From Modestobacter muralis (GTDB lineage Bacteria > Actinomycetota > Actinomycetes > Mycobacteriales > Geodermatophilaceae): a stretch of 63,079 bases of DNA. Shown here one piece after another: positions 17,994 to 26,469 of the stretch (within the stretch, counting starts at the first letter, position 1; every line of letters begins with the position of its first letter). Below the pieces are notes generated by a model. It saw nothing but the letters and a program-made list of their open reading frames with translations. It was not told the DNA's origin and did not search any database. Position numbers and translations under genes: made by a program. Where the stretch lies: the NCBI RefSeq assembly GCF_010682105.1, contig NZ_JAAGWH010000066.1, positions 1 through 63,079 on the forward strand, in the 5' to 3' direction.

Positions 17994-19498
17994 AGGGACT
18001 CCCGGATCTCCTGAGGCACCCGAAGGTGGCGGGGCAGCACGAGGCCGATGGGCAGTGCGGAGGCGAACGCAGAGCCCTGCGACCCGTAGACCGGCCGCAG
18101 CAGCACCCGCGCGGCCGCGGAAAGGTTGTCGATCGCCGCGCGGGCGTCGGGGAGGCGGTCAGAGCCGGTCACCGTGGCGGTGACGACCATCCCGAAGTTG
18201 ACCAGCCCAGCACCCCGGGCCTCCTCCTCGGCGGCCTGGTGGGCGGCGCGCTGGTCGATCTGCGCGCGCGCAGAGGGCCGTGCACTGCCCGTGGCCCGGA
18301 AGTCCGCGGCACGGCGGTCCTGCTCGACGATGTGCGCAGCGCGGGCAGCCGACAGGGGCCGGTAGAGCAGCGTGACCCGCTTGCGGTCGACGTCGCGGTG
18401 CGGGGCCAGCAGGTCCCGCAGCACCGAGGAGTAGACCTCGCCTCGAGGGGCCGCGGACATGGCCCAGGTGACCGACACGGCGGAGTCGTGCCGGTAGTAG
18501 TCGTAGTGCTCCTCAGCGGTCGCGGGGCCCACCTCGCCCCACTGCAGCTGCGGAGACTCCCCGGCCGCCCGGGCGGCGTCCAGCAGGCGGGCGGCCTGCG
18601 GGTCGTAGGCCACGCGCACCATCTCGCACAGCTCGGCCGCGGTCACCGGACGGGCACCACCGGCACCCGTGGCGTGCAGCGACTGCGACAGCGCCGGCAA
18701 CCGGGAGGCGAGGTCCCGGCCCATCTCCTCCGGGGTCCGCTTGCGCGAGCCGGCCCGCACCGCAGCGGAGAAGGTGACCGACACCCACGCGCGGACCGTG
18801 GCCGAGCCCTCGGGGTAGGTGTCGACGACCTCGCGGAGCATGGCCTGGGCGACGAGGGGCGCGTCGGGGTCGACGTGGTTCTCGACCTCCCGGCGCAGCC
18901 GGGTCCCGGTGTCGGGGGCGGTTTCCACGGTCACCGCGGCGGCGATCGCGCCGGGCTCGTTGGCGAGGTTGGCCAGCCAGGCACCCCAGTTGGCCACCCA
19001 GGAGTCGACCTGCTCGGCGTCGACCAGGGAGGCGCCGTCGGGCTCGGTGGAGAACACCACGGTGTAGTCGCCGGTGCTGGGCACGTGGATGAGGGCGAAC
19101 TTCCGGCCGTAGGAGTCGGTCCATTCGCTCAGCCGCGACGGAGCGGCCAGGCCGGGCATCTGGAAGCTGCCCCACGGCAGCTGGCCCAGCGGGCCGGATC
19201 GGTAGAGGTTGTGCCCGCGCTTGCGGTGCCGGCGGAACGCCATGCGCGCGGTGACCCGCTGCGCGATCGAGCGGCGGTGCCGGTCCTTGACCGTCAGGAC
19301 CAGGAACGCGACCCCGCCGATCAGCGCCCCGACCAGCGCCGGGACCAGGCCGGCGGTGGCCATGAGCAGGATCTCGATGATCATGAAGAACAGGAGCAGT
19401 CCGGTGCCCAGGGCACCGAGCTGCCACAGGCCGGGGCTGGTCGGTCGACGCCAGTTCCCGTAGGTGCGTGCCGGACCTCCGGCGTTAGCGACTGCCAC
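17990..19498 (-). CDS. SCO6880 family conjugation protein
   Basis: A 502-residue protein with two N-terminal membrane segments (LWQLGALGTGLLLFFMIIEI, then MATAGLVPALVGALIGGVAF) and a large cytoplasmic region. This is the arrangement of SCO6880 proteins, which appear to fuse a PrgI/VirB3-like membrane part to a VirB4 N-terminal-like domain. It partners the ATPase encoded next (4-base overlap) in the type IV channel. Family assignment comes from the N-terminal sequence (TYGNWRRPTSPGLWQLG) and gene order. Confidence 0.85.
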   Translation of the reverse strand: MAVANAGGPARTYGNWRRPTSPGLWQLGALGTGLLLFFMIIEILLMATAGLVPALVGALIGGVAFLVLTVKDRHRRSIAQRVTARMAFRRHRKRGHNLYRSGPLGQLPWGSFQMPGLAAPSRLSEWTDSYGRKFALIHVPSTGDYTVVFSTEPDGASLVDAEQVDSWVANWGAWLANLANEPGAIAAAVTVETAPDTGTRLRREVENHVDPDAPLVAQAMLREVVDTYPEGSATVRAWVSVTFSAAVRAGSRKRTPEEMGRDLASRLPALSQSLHATGAGGARPVTAAELCEMVRVAYDPQAARLLDAARAAGESPQLQWGEVGPATAEEHYDYYRHDSAVSVTWAMSAAPRGEVYSSVLRDLLAPHRDVDRKRVTLLYRPLSAARAAHIVEQDRRAADFRATGSARPSARAQIDQRAAHQAAEEEARGAGLVNFGMVVTATVTGSDRLPDARAAIDNLSAAARVLLRPVYGSQGSAFASALPIGLVLPRHLRVPQEIRESL

Positions 19499-20843
19499 TG
19501 GGGCCCCCGTCGTCGATGTTGGATGCGTCGTTGGCTGCGCCTCGAGCGGCGCCTACGCCGCGCTGCGCGAGAGCGACGCCAGCTCCCACGGCCCCGCCGG
19601 CTGCGGCGCCACCTGCGGCGCCAGCGCCAGCGCCACCGGCCGTGCCGGCGGCGCCGCCTGCGCCGGTTGCCCCGCCCGCGCCGGTCGCGCCGCCTGCGCC
19701 GCCAGCACCGGTGCTACCGCCACCGCCGGTGGCTCCAGTGCTGCCGCCGGCGCCCGAGGGCCCACCGCCTCCAGGCCCACCGGTAGGCCCTGAGCCGCCC
19801 GGGGAGCCACCGGAGCCCGGAGGCCCACCGGTGGTCGCACCCGACGGGCCGGGCGCGCCCGAACCTCCGCCGGAACCGGTGGAGGCACCGCCCTTGGCCA
19901 TGCGGGCGGAGACCGCTCCGGTGGCCACGGAGGCGACCAGGGCACCGCCACCGCCGCCACCGCCGCCGGTCGCGGCGCCGACCATCGGGGCGACGAACTT
20001 GAGCAACGCCGGCAGCGCTACCAGGCTCATGATCATCAGCGTCACGCCCGTCAGGGCGGAGGTCACCACGTCGTCCCCGGTGGTGCCGATCAGCTGGAAC
20101 GCCGTGGCGTAGATGATCGCCGCGGCGGGCTTGTAGAGGATGAAAGCCACCGTCCAGCTCAGCGCCTTCTGGAACCACGCCCGGCCGGTCTCGGTGTTGG
20201 TGAAGCTGGCCGACAGGGGCAGGACCCCGGCCAACACAATGAGGAACCCGCCGCGCACGACCAGCAGGACGATCTGGACCAGCGAGGCGAGCAGGCCACC
20301 CAAGCCCAGGACGATGAGCAGGATCGCCGAGACCGCGGCCGATCCTTGGGGACCGGCGGCGCCGCCGAGGGTGATCATGCGATTCAGACCGGCGCCGAAG
20401 TCGTCGGTCGACCGGCCGATGATCCAGGCCGCGAAGCCGTCAGCGGCCGTGACCGCCAGGCCGATCCCGGCCAGCGAGGCGCCGGACACCAGCACGAGGG
20501 TGAACATCGCCCGCAGCAGGTCTCGGCCCGGCTCCGCGCGCCGCTCGTAGGCCATGCGCGCGCCACCGATGAGCACCGCGACCACCGCGGCGGCTGCCAC
20601 GTAGTAGGACAGCGAGCCCTGCACGAACGCCACCGGGGCGCTGGGGTTCCCGCCTCCGTTGGTCAGGGCCGGGGTGTCGACGTTGACCCAGAACGTGGCC
20701 AGCGAGGAGATCGCCTTGCCCATCGCCTCGACGATCTTGTCGGCCAGGTTGTCGATCGCGTCGTCGACCGCGCCCCCGATGGCGTTGCCGAGCTCACACT
20801 TGAGATTGCCGAAACCGCAGTCGTCTTGTCCCGCGTCGGCCAT
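19485..20843 (-). CDS. VirB6/TrbL-like conjugation membrane protein
   Basis: A 452-residue protein. After a helical N-terminus (AIGGAVDDAIDNLADKIVEA) it has about six to eight membrane segments up to residue 290, as in TrbL/VirB6 channel components. The remaining about 160 residues are almost only glycine, alanine, serine, proline and threonine, with GGSTGATGG-type repeats. Such tails occur in actinobacterial TrbL-like proteins and may reach into the thick wall. It overlaps SCO6880 by 14 bases and the upstream gene by one base (TGATG). Confidence 0.85.
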   Translation of the reverse strand: MADAGQDDCGFGNLKCELGNAIGGAVDDAIDNLADKIVEAMGKAISSLATFWVNVDTPALTNGGGNPSAPVAFVQGSLSYYVAAAAVVAVLIGGARMAYERRAEPGRDLLRAMFTLVLVSGASLAGIGLAVTAADGFAAWIIGRSTDDFGAGLNRMITLGGAAGPQGSAAVSAILLIVLGLGGLLASLVQIVLLVVRGGFLIVLAGVLPLSASFTNTETGRAWFQKALSWTVAFILYKPAAAIIYATAFQLIGTTGDDVVTSALTGVTLMIMSLVALPALLKFVAPMVGAATGGGGGGGGALVASVATGAVSARMAKGGASTGSGGGSGAPGPSGATTGGPPGSGGSPGGSGPTGGPGGGGPSGAGGSTGATGGGGSTGAGGAGGATGAGGATGAGGAAGTAGGAGAGAAGGAAAGGAVGAGVALAQRGVGAARGAANDASNIDDGGPSGSR

Positions 20844-21574
20844 CAGCTGCCCGACCAGGGGACGTAGCCGGCCAGGCTGTCGAGGGGCCGGGTGCCGGCG
20901 CCGAAGTTGCCGTCAGCCGGGAGCTGCATCAGCCAGTCGTCGTCCGACCACTGCAGCGTCAGGGGAATGGCGCCCTGGACACCATCGGAGGTGGTGACAG
21001 CCAGGTCCAGCATCGCTACGTCTCCCGTGTAGGTGAGGAAGGTGAAGCCGCTGATCTGGTAGCCGCCCACGCCGAGAACGGCGTCAGGCTCGGTCTCCAG
21101 AAGGCCGTTCACTGCGTCTGCGCCCGGGCCGGGGGCGGTGAGGTTGTCGACGGCGAGCTGCATGTCCTCGACGGTGGAGGTCATCCCCATCCAGTTGACG
21201 GCGGCGAAGAGGGCGCCGGTCGGGTCGTGCGAGAAGCAGGTGCGCAGCCCCTCAGCGGTGACCTGGCCCGGACCTGCTCCGTCGGGGTCGGTCGGGGCGA
21301 CGAGCTTCCCGACGAGCTCCCAGTCGTTGACCGGTGCTGCCACTGGGGGCAGCTGATCGCCCTCGGGCTGGTCGCACTCCCCGGAGTCCGCGGGCGCCGA
21401 CGTGGTCGGCGCCGCAGTGTTGGAGGTACCGCCGGCCACGGGGGCCGGAGCGCTGTCGTCGCCACCGGTGAAGATGACGACGACAGCGGCGACGATGACC
21501 AGGGCCACGACGACGGCAGCAGCGATGAACCCGCGTCGGGCGAACGGGCTGGGGTCGTTGTCGGGCTCGGTCAC
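20843..21574 (-). CDS. Membrane-anchored conjugation protein, DUF8175-like
   Basis: A 243-residue protein with one N-terminal membrane helix (FIAAAVVVALVIVAAVVVIFTGG), a Ser/Thr/Ala linker and an extracytoplasmic domain with paired cysteines (GECDQPEG, RTCFSH), ending SLAGYVPWSGS. This looks like the DUF8175 proteins found next to TrbL/SCO6880 genes, probably a VirB8/TcpC-like periplasmic scaffold; that equivalence is inferred. The GTG start follows CTGGAGGACACC. Confidence 0.75.
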   Translation of the reverse strand: MTEPDNDPSPFARRGFIAAAVVVALVIVAAVVVIFTGGDDSAPAPVAGGTSNTAAPTTSAPADSGECDQPEGDQLPPVAAPVNDWELVGKLVAPTDPDGAGPGQVTAEGLRTCFSHDPTGALFAAVNWMGMTSTVEDMQLAVDNLTAPGPGADAVNGLLETEPDAVLGVGGYQISGFTFLTYTGDVAMLDLAVTTSDGVQGAIPLTLQWSDDDWLMQLPADGNFGAGTRPLDSLAGYVPWSGS

Positions 21575-21617
21575 GGTGTCCTCCAGGAGGGTGCGCAGGG
21601 CATGAGGGGTGAGGCCC

Positions 21618-21905
21618 CTAGACGAGCGCGCCGACGAGTCCGGCAGCGCCGCCGATGACGATGGAGCCGGCCATCACCCAGCCCAGCTTGACGGCCTGCT
21701 CGCCACCCTCGCCGCGTCGACCCGCGAACAGCATGCCGACGCCAGCGCAGATCACGCCGACGACGCAGAGGCCGACGGCGACCCAGGCGACCCAGTTGAC
21801 GATCGTCACCAGGCCCTCGGAACCGGGGGGAGCGGTGCCCTCGCCGGGGTCGATGACGGCGAGGACGTCGAGGCCAGCGGTGTTGGCGGACGCGAGGAGG
21901 TTCAT
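21618..21905 (-). CDS. Pilin-like / VirB2-like small membrane protein
   Basis: A 95-residue protein with two hydrophobic helices (about 32-60 and 72-95) joined by a short basic loop (FAGRRGEGGEQAVK). This is the hairpin topology of VirB2/TrbC pilins, placed where the pilin gene would be expected, upstream of the VirB6-like gene. Its start overlaps the DUF6668 stop by 4 bases. No experimental pilin is known for these systems, so the call is by topology and position. Confidence 0.7.
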   Translation of the reverse strand: MNLLASANTAGLDVLAVIDPGEGTAPPGSEGLVTIVNWVAWVAVGLCVVGVICAGVGMLFAGRRGEGGEQAVKLGWVMAGSIVIGGAAGLVGALV

Positions 21906-22525
21906 GACGGGCCTTCCTGGAGGGTGGTGAAGGGGACGAGGGGCCCCGGTTGGGCGGGGGAAGCCGTCCGAGCGGGAAGGGCGGTGAGGTCGGCCGCGAG
22001 GCGGCGCAGGGAACGGGGGGCGTCGGCGGCGTCGACGACGGGGAGCTGGCCGGGCAACTTGGGCTCAGCCAGGCGCAGCTGCTCCTCCCACGGCAGGAAC
22101 CAGGTCCGGGGCACCCCGCCGGCCACCAGGCGGGCGAAGTCGCGCAGCTCGCGCGGCAGCTTCCCGGGGGCGTCAGGGATCAGCGCCAGCCCGACAAGCT
22201 CGACGGCCGGTGCAGCATCGGCCGCCCACTGCTGGGCGGCCCGCTGAGCGGCCCGCAGGCCAGACAGGTGGGTACGGGCGACCAGCAGCACCCGCGGCGG
22301 GGTGTCCGCACGCGGCCACCGCCGGTCGGTGCCCGATCCGGACAACGCCACGGCAAGGGTGGTCTCCCCCGCGCCACCGTGGACCCCGACGACCCACAGC
22401 CGGTCATCGGCGGGGACGTCGAGGACGTCCAGGCCGTGGGTGGGGGCAGAGATGCCCGGTTGTGGGGCGGCCGGGCCGGAGGCGTGCTCAAGCTCGGTCG
22501 AAATCGCCGCGGTGGTGGCGGTCAT
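21902..22525 (-). CDS. DUF6668-like protein with altered P-loop
   Basis: About 207 residues from the ATG at 22525, preceded by GGAAAGGACTCC; the open frame continues upstream but overlaps the peptidase gene and is not coding. After a short linker it has VVGVHGGAGETTLAVALSGS, which looks like a ParA/FlhG-type P-loop with the usual Lys replaced by Glu. Then come a strand/helix LLVARTHLSGLRAAQRAAQQ and a C-terminal part ending in a proline-rich tail. I associate it with DUF6668, a regular member of actinobacterial conjugation operons. The Lys-to-Glu change argues against normal ATP hydrolysis. Confidence 0.75.
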   Translation of the reverse strand: MTATTAAISTELEHASGPAAPQPGISAPTHGLDVLDVPADDRLWVVGVHGGAGETTLAVALSGSGTDRRWPRADTPPRVLLVARTHLSGLRAAQRAAQQWAADAAPAVELVGLALIPDAPGKLPRELRDFARLVAGGVPRTWFLPWEEQLRLAEPKLPGQLPVVDAADAPRSLRRLAADLTALPARTASPAQPGPLVPFTTLQEGPS

Positions 22526-22551
22526 GGAGTCCTTTCCGCGCTGGGCCTTGG

Positions 22552-23610
22552 TCACTGGACGCTCACGCCGACTGAGGCCAGGACGGGGAGGGGGTCGGTG
22601 AAGGCGCCGCCGCGGAGCACCTCGAAGTGCAGGTGGCAGCCCGTGGAGTCCCCGTAGGAGCCGACCCGGGCGATCTGCTGGCCAGCGACGACGGTCTGCC
22701 CGACCGCGGTCAGGACGTCGGCGGGGTACATGTGCGCGTAGCGGGTCACCACGCCGTCGCCGTGGTCGACGGTGATCAAGTTCCCGTAGCCGGTCGAGGG
22801 GCCGGTGCCGACCACCGTCCCGGCGGCGGCCGCGTAGATCGGCGAGCTGCACGGCGGGGCGATGTCGATGCCGTTGTGCGGCCGCCCCCACCGCATGCCG
22901 TAGACGGAGGTGAGCGGGCCGACCGCGGGCTTGGTCCACGCACCCGGCGGCAGCGGGACACCCGGCAGGGCGCCAGCGCCACCGCCGGGGCTGCACGCCA
23001 GGGCGCCGCCGCCTGGGTTCAGCGTCTCCACTGGCACGCCGGTCAGCGCCGCCACGACCTGCCCGGCGGGGTCCCAGAAGGGCGTGTAGTAGCCGGGGTC
23101 GGCGTTGCGCTGCACCGCGTGCGCGGCCGCGGTCGGCGACAGCGCCTCCCAGCCGGTCACCCGCTGGAGCGCGCGGAAGAAGTTGGTCGCGCTGGTCGTG
23201 GGGTCCATGCGGTCGGCGTAGGAGCCCCACGCGCCGTTGTCGCGCTGCTGGAACAGGCCCCGGGAGTCCGGGCCGGCGAGGTCACCCCGGTCCAGGACGC
23301 GCAGACCCGACTCCCCCATCGCGGTCATCACGCCGATGGTCTGGCCCTGCACCGACAGCCCGAGGCTCGCGCCGGCGTTCATCACCAGGGCGGCGTTGAC
23401 CAGCTGCTCCCCGGAGTACCCGGCCACCGCATCAGCCGGTAGCGCACCAAGGTCGACCGTCGCACCGCCACCGCTGGCCTGGCAGGACGTCGACGCCGTG
23501 GCCACCGCGCCGCTGAGGCCACCGAGCATCACCGTGCCGAGGAGCACGAAGAACAGGGCAATCGGCACGAGGGCGGCCATGACGAGGGTCGTGGCGGACC
23601 GCCGGTTCAC
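22552..23610 (-). CDS. VirB1-like bifunctional peptidoglycan hydrolase (M23 domain)
   Basis: A 352-residue protein with an N-terminal signal/anchor (MAALVPIALFFVLLGTVMLG), a central lysozyme-like region (IGVMTAMGESGLRVLDRGD, GPDSRGLFQQRDNGAWGSY) and a C-terminal M23 peptidase domain. Zinc ligands are visible in RPHNGIDIA (His, Asp) and CHLHFEV (HxH). It would open the wall for the transfer channel, as VirB1 does. It overlaps the lipoprotein gene by 4 bases (GTGA) and lies inside the conjugation operon, unlike the three cargo M23 proteins. Confidence 0.88.
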   Translation of the reverse strand: MNRRSATTLVMAALVPIALFFVLLGTVMLGGLSGAVATASTSCQASGGGATVDLGALPADAVAGYSGEQLVNAALVMNAGASLGLSVQGQTIGVMTAMGESGLRVLDRGDLAGPDSRGLFQQRDNGAWGSYADRMDPTTSATNFFRALQRVTGWEALSPTAAAHAVQRNADPGYYTPFWDPAGQVVAALTGVPVETLNPGGGALACSPGGGAGALPGVPLPPGAWTKPAVGPLTSVYGMRWGRPHNGIDIAPPCSSPIYAAAAGTVVGTGPSTGYGNLITVDHGDGVVTRYAHMYPADVLTAVGQTVVAGQQIARVGSYGDSTGCHLHFEVLRGGAFTDPLPVLASVGVSVQ

Positions 23611-24134
23611 CGGACACCGTCCGGGGCGGTGATCGTCTCGACCAGCCAGTCAGCGGTCCCGCTCTCCCGGGACAGCAGGAGCCGGTAGTCCCCGACGTCG
23701 GTCGGGATCACGACGTAGGCCAGGAACGCGGACGTGCTCTCCTCAAGCCGTCCACCGCCGGTGACGGCCCGGGCGGGCACCTCGGCCGGGTCGGTGCCGG
23801 TGTAGGCCGAACGGGTGGCCGGGGTCAGCAGCGGAGCCAGCTCGGTGAACCACGGGTCGGCTCCGAGGGTCGGACGGGCGAAGGCGGTCATCGCGCGCTG
23901 GGCCAGGTCGACAGCGGCCACGCTCGAGGCGGCGTCCTGCGACGGCGGCACCGGTGCCGGCTGCGCGCTCATGGCCGTGTCATTCGGGCCGGCCACCGGT
24001 GTGGGAGTAGTCCCTGCAGCAGGGTCGGCGCTTGTGGGCGCCGCGTCAGGCACCGCACTATCCCCGCAACCACAGAGAAGGGTGCCGGCGACCGCGATAA
24101 CTACAGCAATGCGCGAAGGCAATCGCACGTGCAC
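23607..24134 (-). CDS. Conjugation-operon lipoprotein
   Basis: A 175-residue protein with signal peptide and lipobox TLLCGC (Cys about 23), a proline/alanine/threonine linker of about 50 residues, and a small C-terminal domain (RAMTAFARPTLGADPWFTEL, LAYVVIPTDVGDYRLLLSRE). It is the first gene of the conjugation operon, so it may be the TcpC/VirB7-like outer anchor; the role is inferred. A 12-bp inverted repeat overlaps its start region. Confidence 0.75.
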   Translation of the reverse strand: MHVRLPSRIAVVIAVAGTLLCGCGDSAVPDAAPTSADPAAGTTPTPVAGPNDTAMSAQPAPVPPSQDAASSVAAVDLAQRAMTAFARPTLGADPWFTELAPLLTPATRSAYTGTDPAEVPARAVTGGGRLEESTSAFLAYVVIPTDVGDYRLLLSRESGTADWLVETITAPDGVR

Positions 24135-24158
24135 CCCCGGATCACCTTGCTGTAGTTA
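24098..24158. promoter_or_regulatory. 12-bp inverted repeat over the conjugation operon start
   Basis: TAACTACAGCAA (24098-24109) and TTGCTGTAGTTA (24147-24158) are perfect inverted repeats 37 bases apart. One arm is inside the signal-peptide codons of the first conjugation gene; the other is upstream in the divergent intergenic region. The HTH protein encoded at 24259 is the obvious candidate binder. The layout would allow repression of transfer by looping. Confidence 0.65.
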
Positions 24159-24258
24159 CGAAGCTCGTCAGAAAGCTAGGCGGCAGTTATGGGCCGCGTC
24201 AAGGCGCGATCGGTGATGCCTGGCTGTCTAGAGTTCCCGCGCAGGAAGACGTGGGTGG

Positions 24259-24735
24259 GTGGAGCGAGGAGCGACGTTGGCGGAGCAGGGCGAGGGCGGC
24301 ATGCCGCGGCTGGCTGCCCAGCTCAACAAGCTCTTCGCCACCGTCCCCCGCCCTGACGGGACGACGCTGTGGACCAACGAAAGCGCCGCGAGCGCGCTCA
24401 CCGCAGCCGGTGTCGCCACGTCGGCGGCCTATCTCAGCCAGCTGCGCACCGGTAAGCGGGACAACCCCTCGGCCCGGCACCTGGCCGCGATCGCCCGGCT
24501 GTTCCAGATGCCGATGGAGTACTTCTTCGACGAGGACCTGGCCGCCCGGATCGATGCGGACATGCAGACCCTGGTCGCTCTACGCACCGCCGGTGTGGAG
24601 AACATCGCCCTGCGCGCGCAGGGTCTGTCCCCCGCCAGCCTGTCCGGTGTCGCGGACATGATCGAGCACATCCGGCGGCTTGAGCATGGCGGCGCGGCCA
24701 CCCCACCGCCGCCGACCCCCGGCCCGGCCGAGTAA
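24259..24735 (+). CDS. XRE-family (EspR-like) transcriptional regulator
   Basis: Up to 158 residues. The helix-turn-helix part runs RLAAQLNKLFATVPRPDGTT..NESAASALTAAG..TSAAYLSQLRTGKRDNPSARHLAAIARLFQMPMEYFF, as in actinobacterial EspR-like XRE regulators. A helical dimerisation tail and a proline-rich end follow. The start is uncertain: GTG at 24259, TTG at 24277 with GAGGAG upstream, or ATG at 24301. It is divergent from the conjugation operon and precedes an ImmA-like peptidase, so it may act like ImmR/ImmA in ICE control. Confidence 0.85.
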   Translation: MERGATLAEQGEGGMPRLAAQLNKLFATVPRPDGTTLWTNESAASALTAAGVATSAAYLSQLRTGKRDNPSARHLAAIARLFQMPMEYFFDEDLAARIDADMQTLVALRTAGVENIALRAQGLSPASLSGVADMIEHIRRLEHGGAATPPPPTPGPAE

Positions 24736-24859
24736 CCAGCGACACACCCAGACCGGGCCAAACGGCACCCGGCCGGGCGTAAAGCCAGCTCAGCGGTGAC
24801 CCCCGGTCATCGCCCGCGCCTACCCTCGCAAAGCGGAACGACTCCGGGAGGTGGGATGG

Positions 24860-25369
24860 ATGACCAGATCGACGATGCGCCGAGACGTGCGCGACGCGCT
24901 CGCCGACGTTGAGGGGCTCGTGCCCGTCCCGTGGAGCGTCGAGGAGCTCACCGAACGGCTGGGCGCCCACCGGGGCAAGCCCATCCGGCTGGTCGCCTGG
25001 ACTTTCCCCGCCGAACCCGATGCCCCTACCGGGCTGTGGGTGGCCACCGAGCAGGCCGACTACGTCTTCTACGACGACGCAGCCTCCCCGGCGCGGAGAG
25101 AGCAGATCATCGGCCACGAGCTGGGACACCTGCTGCTGGGCCACACCCCGCGCCTCAGTGAGGCCCTCGACGGACTGATCGAAGCACTGGCGCCCTCTGT
25201 GAGCCCCGAGCTAGCCCGGCAGGTGCTGGCCATGGCGCGCACCGGTTACGCCGAGGCCGACGAGGCCGCGGCCGAGCTGTTCGGCACCAGCCTCATCCGC
25301 GCCGCGCACACCAAGCGCGGGCCGGCCGAGCGTGGGGAGCTGGGGCGGCTGACCGAAGCGCTGCAGTGA
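24860..25369 (+). CDS. ImmA/IrrE family metallo-endopeptidase
   Basis: About 169 residues from the ATG at 24860, with GGGAGG upstream; a GTG at 24851 is alternative. The peptidase motif IGHELGHLLLGH (HExxH) and the downstream helix with acidic residues (YAEADEAAAELFGTSLI, the third ligand region) define the IrrE/ImmA family. These proteases cleave XRE repressors after a signal, for example ImmA in ICEBs1. Here the likely partner is the upstream HTH protein. It overlaps the next gene by 4 bases (GTGA). Confidence 0.9.
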   Translation: MTRSTMRRDVRDALADVEGLVPVPWSVEELTERLGAHRGKPIRLVAWTFPAEPDAPTGLWVATEQADYVFYDDAASPARREQIIGHELGHLLLGHTPRLSEALDGLIEALAPSVSPELARQVLAMARTGYAEADEAAAELFGTSLIRAAHTKRGPAERGELGRLTEALQ

Positions 25370-26469
25370 CCTACGCAGCGATCGCCCTGTTCTGGATCGC
25401 CACAGCAGCCCGGCTACGCAGCTTCACCCAGGCACCCAGCTTCATCAACGGCACTTACGCCCTGGCCGCCGCTGCGGTCGCTGCCGGGGTGAGCATCAAG
25501 GCCGCGGAGCAGGCCATCGACGACGCGACCGGCCCCTATGTGTCCGATCTCCTCGAGCACGGCGTCATCGTGCTCGCTGGAGTCGCCGCACAGCTGTTCC
25601 TGCTAGGACTGCGCACCCCGCGCCCCCGCCGGGAGCAGACCCGGCTCCGGTTCGCCGTGGCCGCCGGCGTGCTGCTGGCGATGGTCATCGCCTTTGCCCT
25701 GGCACCGGTGCATGACCGGTTCGCCGGGGACCTAGACGCCGTCTACGGGGCACTGCCGGAAGTTGCGTTCTACCGGCTGGTCTTCAACGGCTACCTGATA
25801 TTCGTCCTGGTCGACAACGTCCGGCTGTGCCTGCGCTACGCCTCCACCCCTGGCGACCGCGCACGCACCGTCAGCCTGACGATCACCGGCTGGGCCTCGG
25901 CGGTGTGCCTGGCCTACCCCCTCAGCCGCATCACCTACGTCCTCCTGGAGAACACCACCGGCCAGGGAGCTGAGGTGATCCAGTCGATTGGATCGGCAGC
26001 CGCCACCACCGGGCTGTGCGCCCTGGCCATCGGCGTCCTCGCTCCCCGGGCCATCGCCGCGACCCGGCGGTGGCTGGTCGCCCTGGCCGGTATCCGACGG
26101 CTGAACCCGCTGTGGAGCGACCTGACAGCGGCCTTCCCGCTGGTCACCCTCCCAACTCCGGCGCCGGTCACCCTCAGCCGCGCTGAGCTCCGCTACGACC
26201 GTCACCTGCTGGAGATCGCCGAGGCCCTGGCCCGGGCCCGCGTCCACACTGGACCCCGGTCAGCGCGCAAGACCGTAGAGTCGACCGCTGCCGCCTTGGC
26301 GGCAAGCCGCAATGGCGGCTGGTCTGCTGCCGCCGGCACGGTGGCAGCCGAGCTGCTGCCTGTAGCAGCAAGCCCGGCTCAGGAGCGGGCCCTGCTCGGG
26401 GCTCTGGCCGCTGCCTACCGGTCTGCTACAGCTCGAGACTCAGCACCGCCCGAGGAGGCCCGCACATGA
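25366..26469 (+). CDS. MAB_1171c/DUF6545-type membrane protein
   Basis: A 367-residue protein with about seven membrane segments in residues 1-240 and a cytoplasmic helical C-terminal domain (LSRAELRYDRHLLEIAEALA). I recognise the MAB_1171c putative transporter (DUF6545) pattern, which commonly follows XRE and ImmA/IrrE genes in actinobacteria. The C-terminal RYDRHLLEIAEA segment is typical. The function is unknown; it may be a membrane sensor for the peptidase/repressor pair. Start and stop overlap both neighbours by 4 bases. Confidence 0.8.
   Translation: MTYAAIALFWIATAARLRSFTQAPSFINGTYALAAAAVAAGVSIKAAEQAIDDATGPYVSDLLEHGVIVLAGVAAQLFLLGLRTPRPRREQTRLRFAVAAGVLLAMVIAFALAPVHDRFAGDLDAVYGALPEVAFYRLVFNGYLIFVLVDNVRLCLRYASTPGDRARTVSLTITGWASAVCLAYPLSRITYVLLENTTGQGAEVIQSIGSAAATTGLCALAIGVLAPRAIAATRRWLVALAGIRRLNPLWSDLTAAFPLVTLPTPAPVTLSRAELRYDRHLLEIAEALARARVHTGPRSARKTVESTAAALAASRNGGWSAAAGTVAAELLPVAASPAQERALLGALAAAYRSATARDSAPPEEART

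Noticed and set aside
18490-18510. GTAGTAG-like sequence resembling the BlaI-type operator
   Set aside because: It lies within Tyr codons of the SCO6880 gene, without a paired arm at 7-base spacing.
17822-19786. 654-residue open frame on the plus strand
   Set aside because: Antisense to SCO6880 and the VirB4-like gene; the end is low-complexity Arg/His. No start signal or domain.
22552-23230. N-terminal extension of the DUF6668 frame
   Set aside because: It overlaps the M23/lysozyme-like gene, which has good motifs. The ATG at 22525 with a ribosome site is the true start.
26298-26311. GGCGGCAAGCCGCA, a near match to the par repeats
   Set aside because: It lies inside the DUF6545 gene in Ala/Ala/Ser codons, stands alone, and differs at one base; it could be chance.
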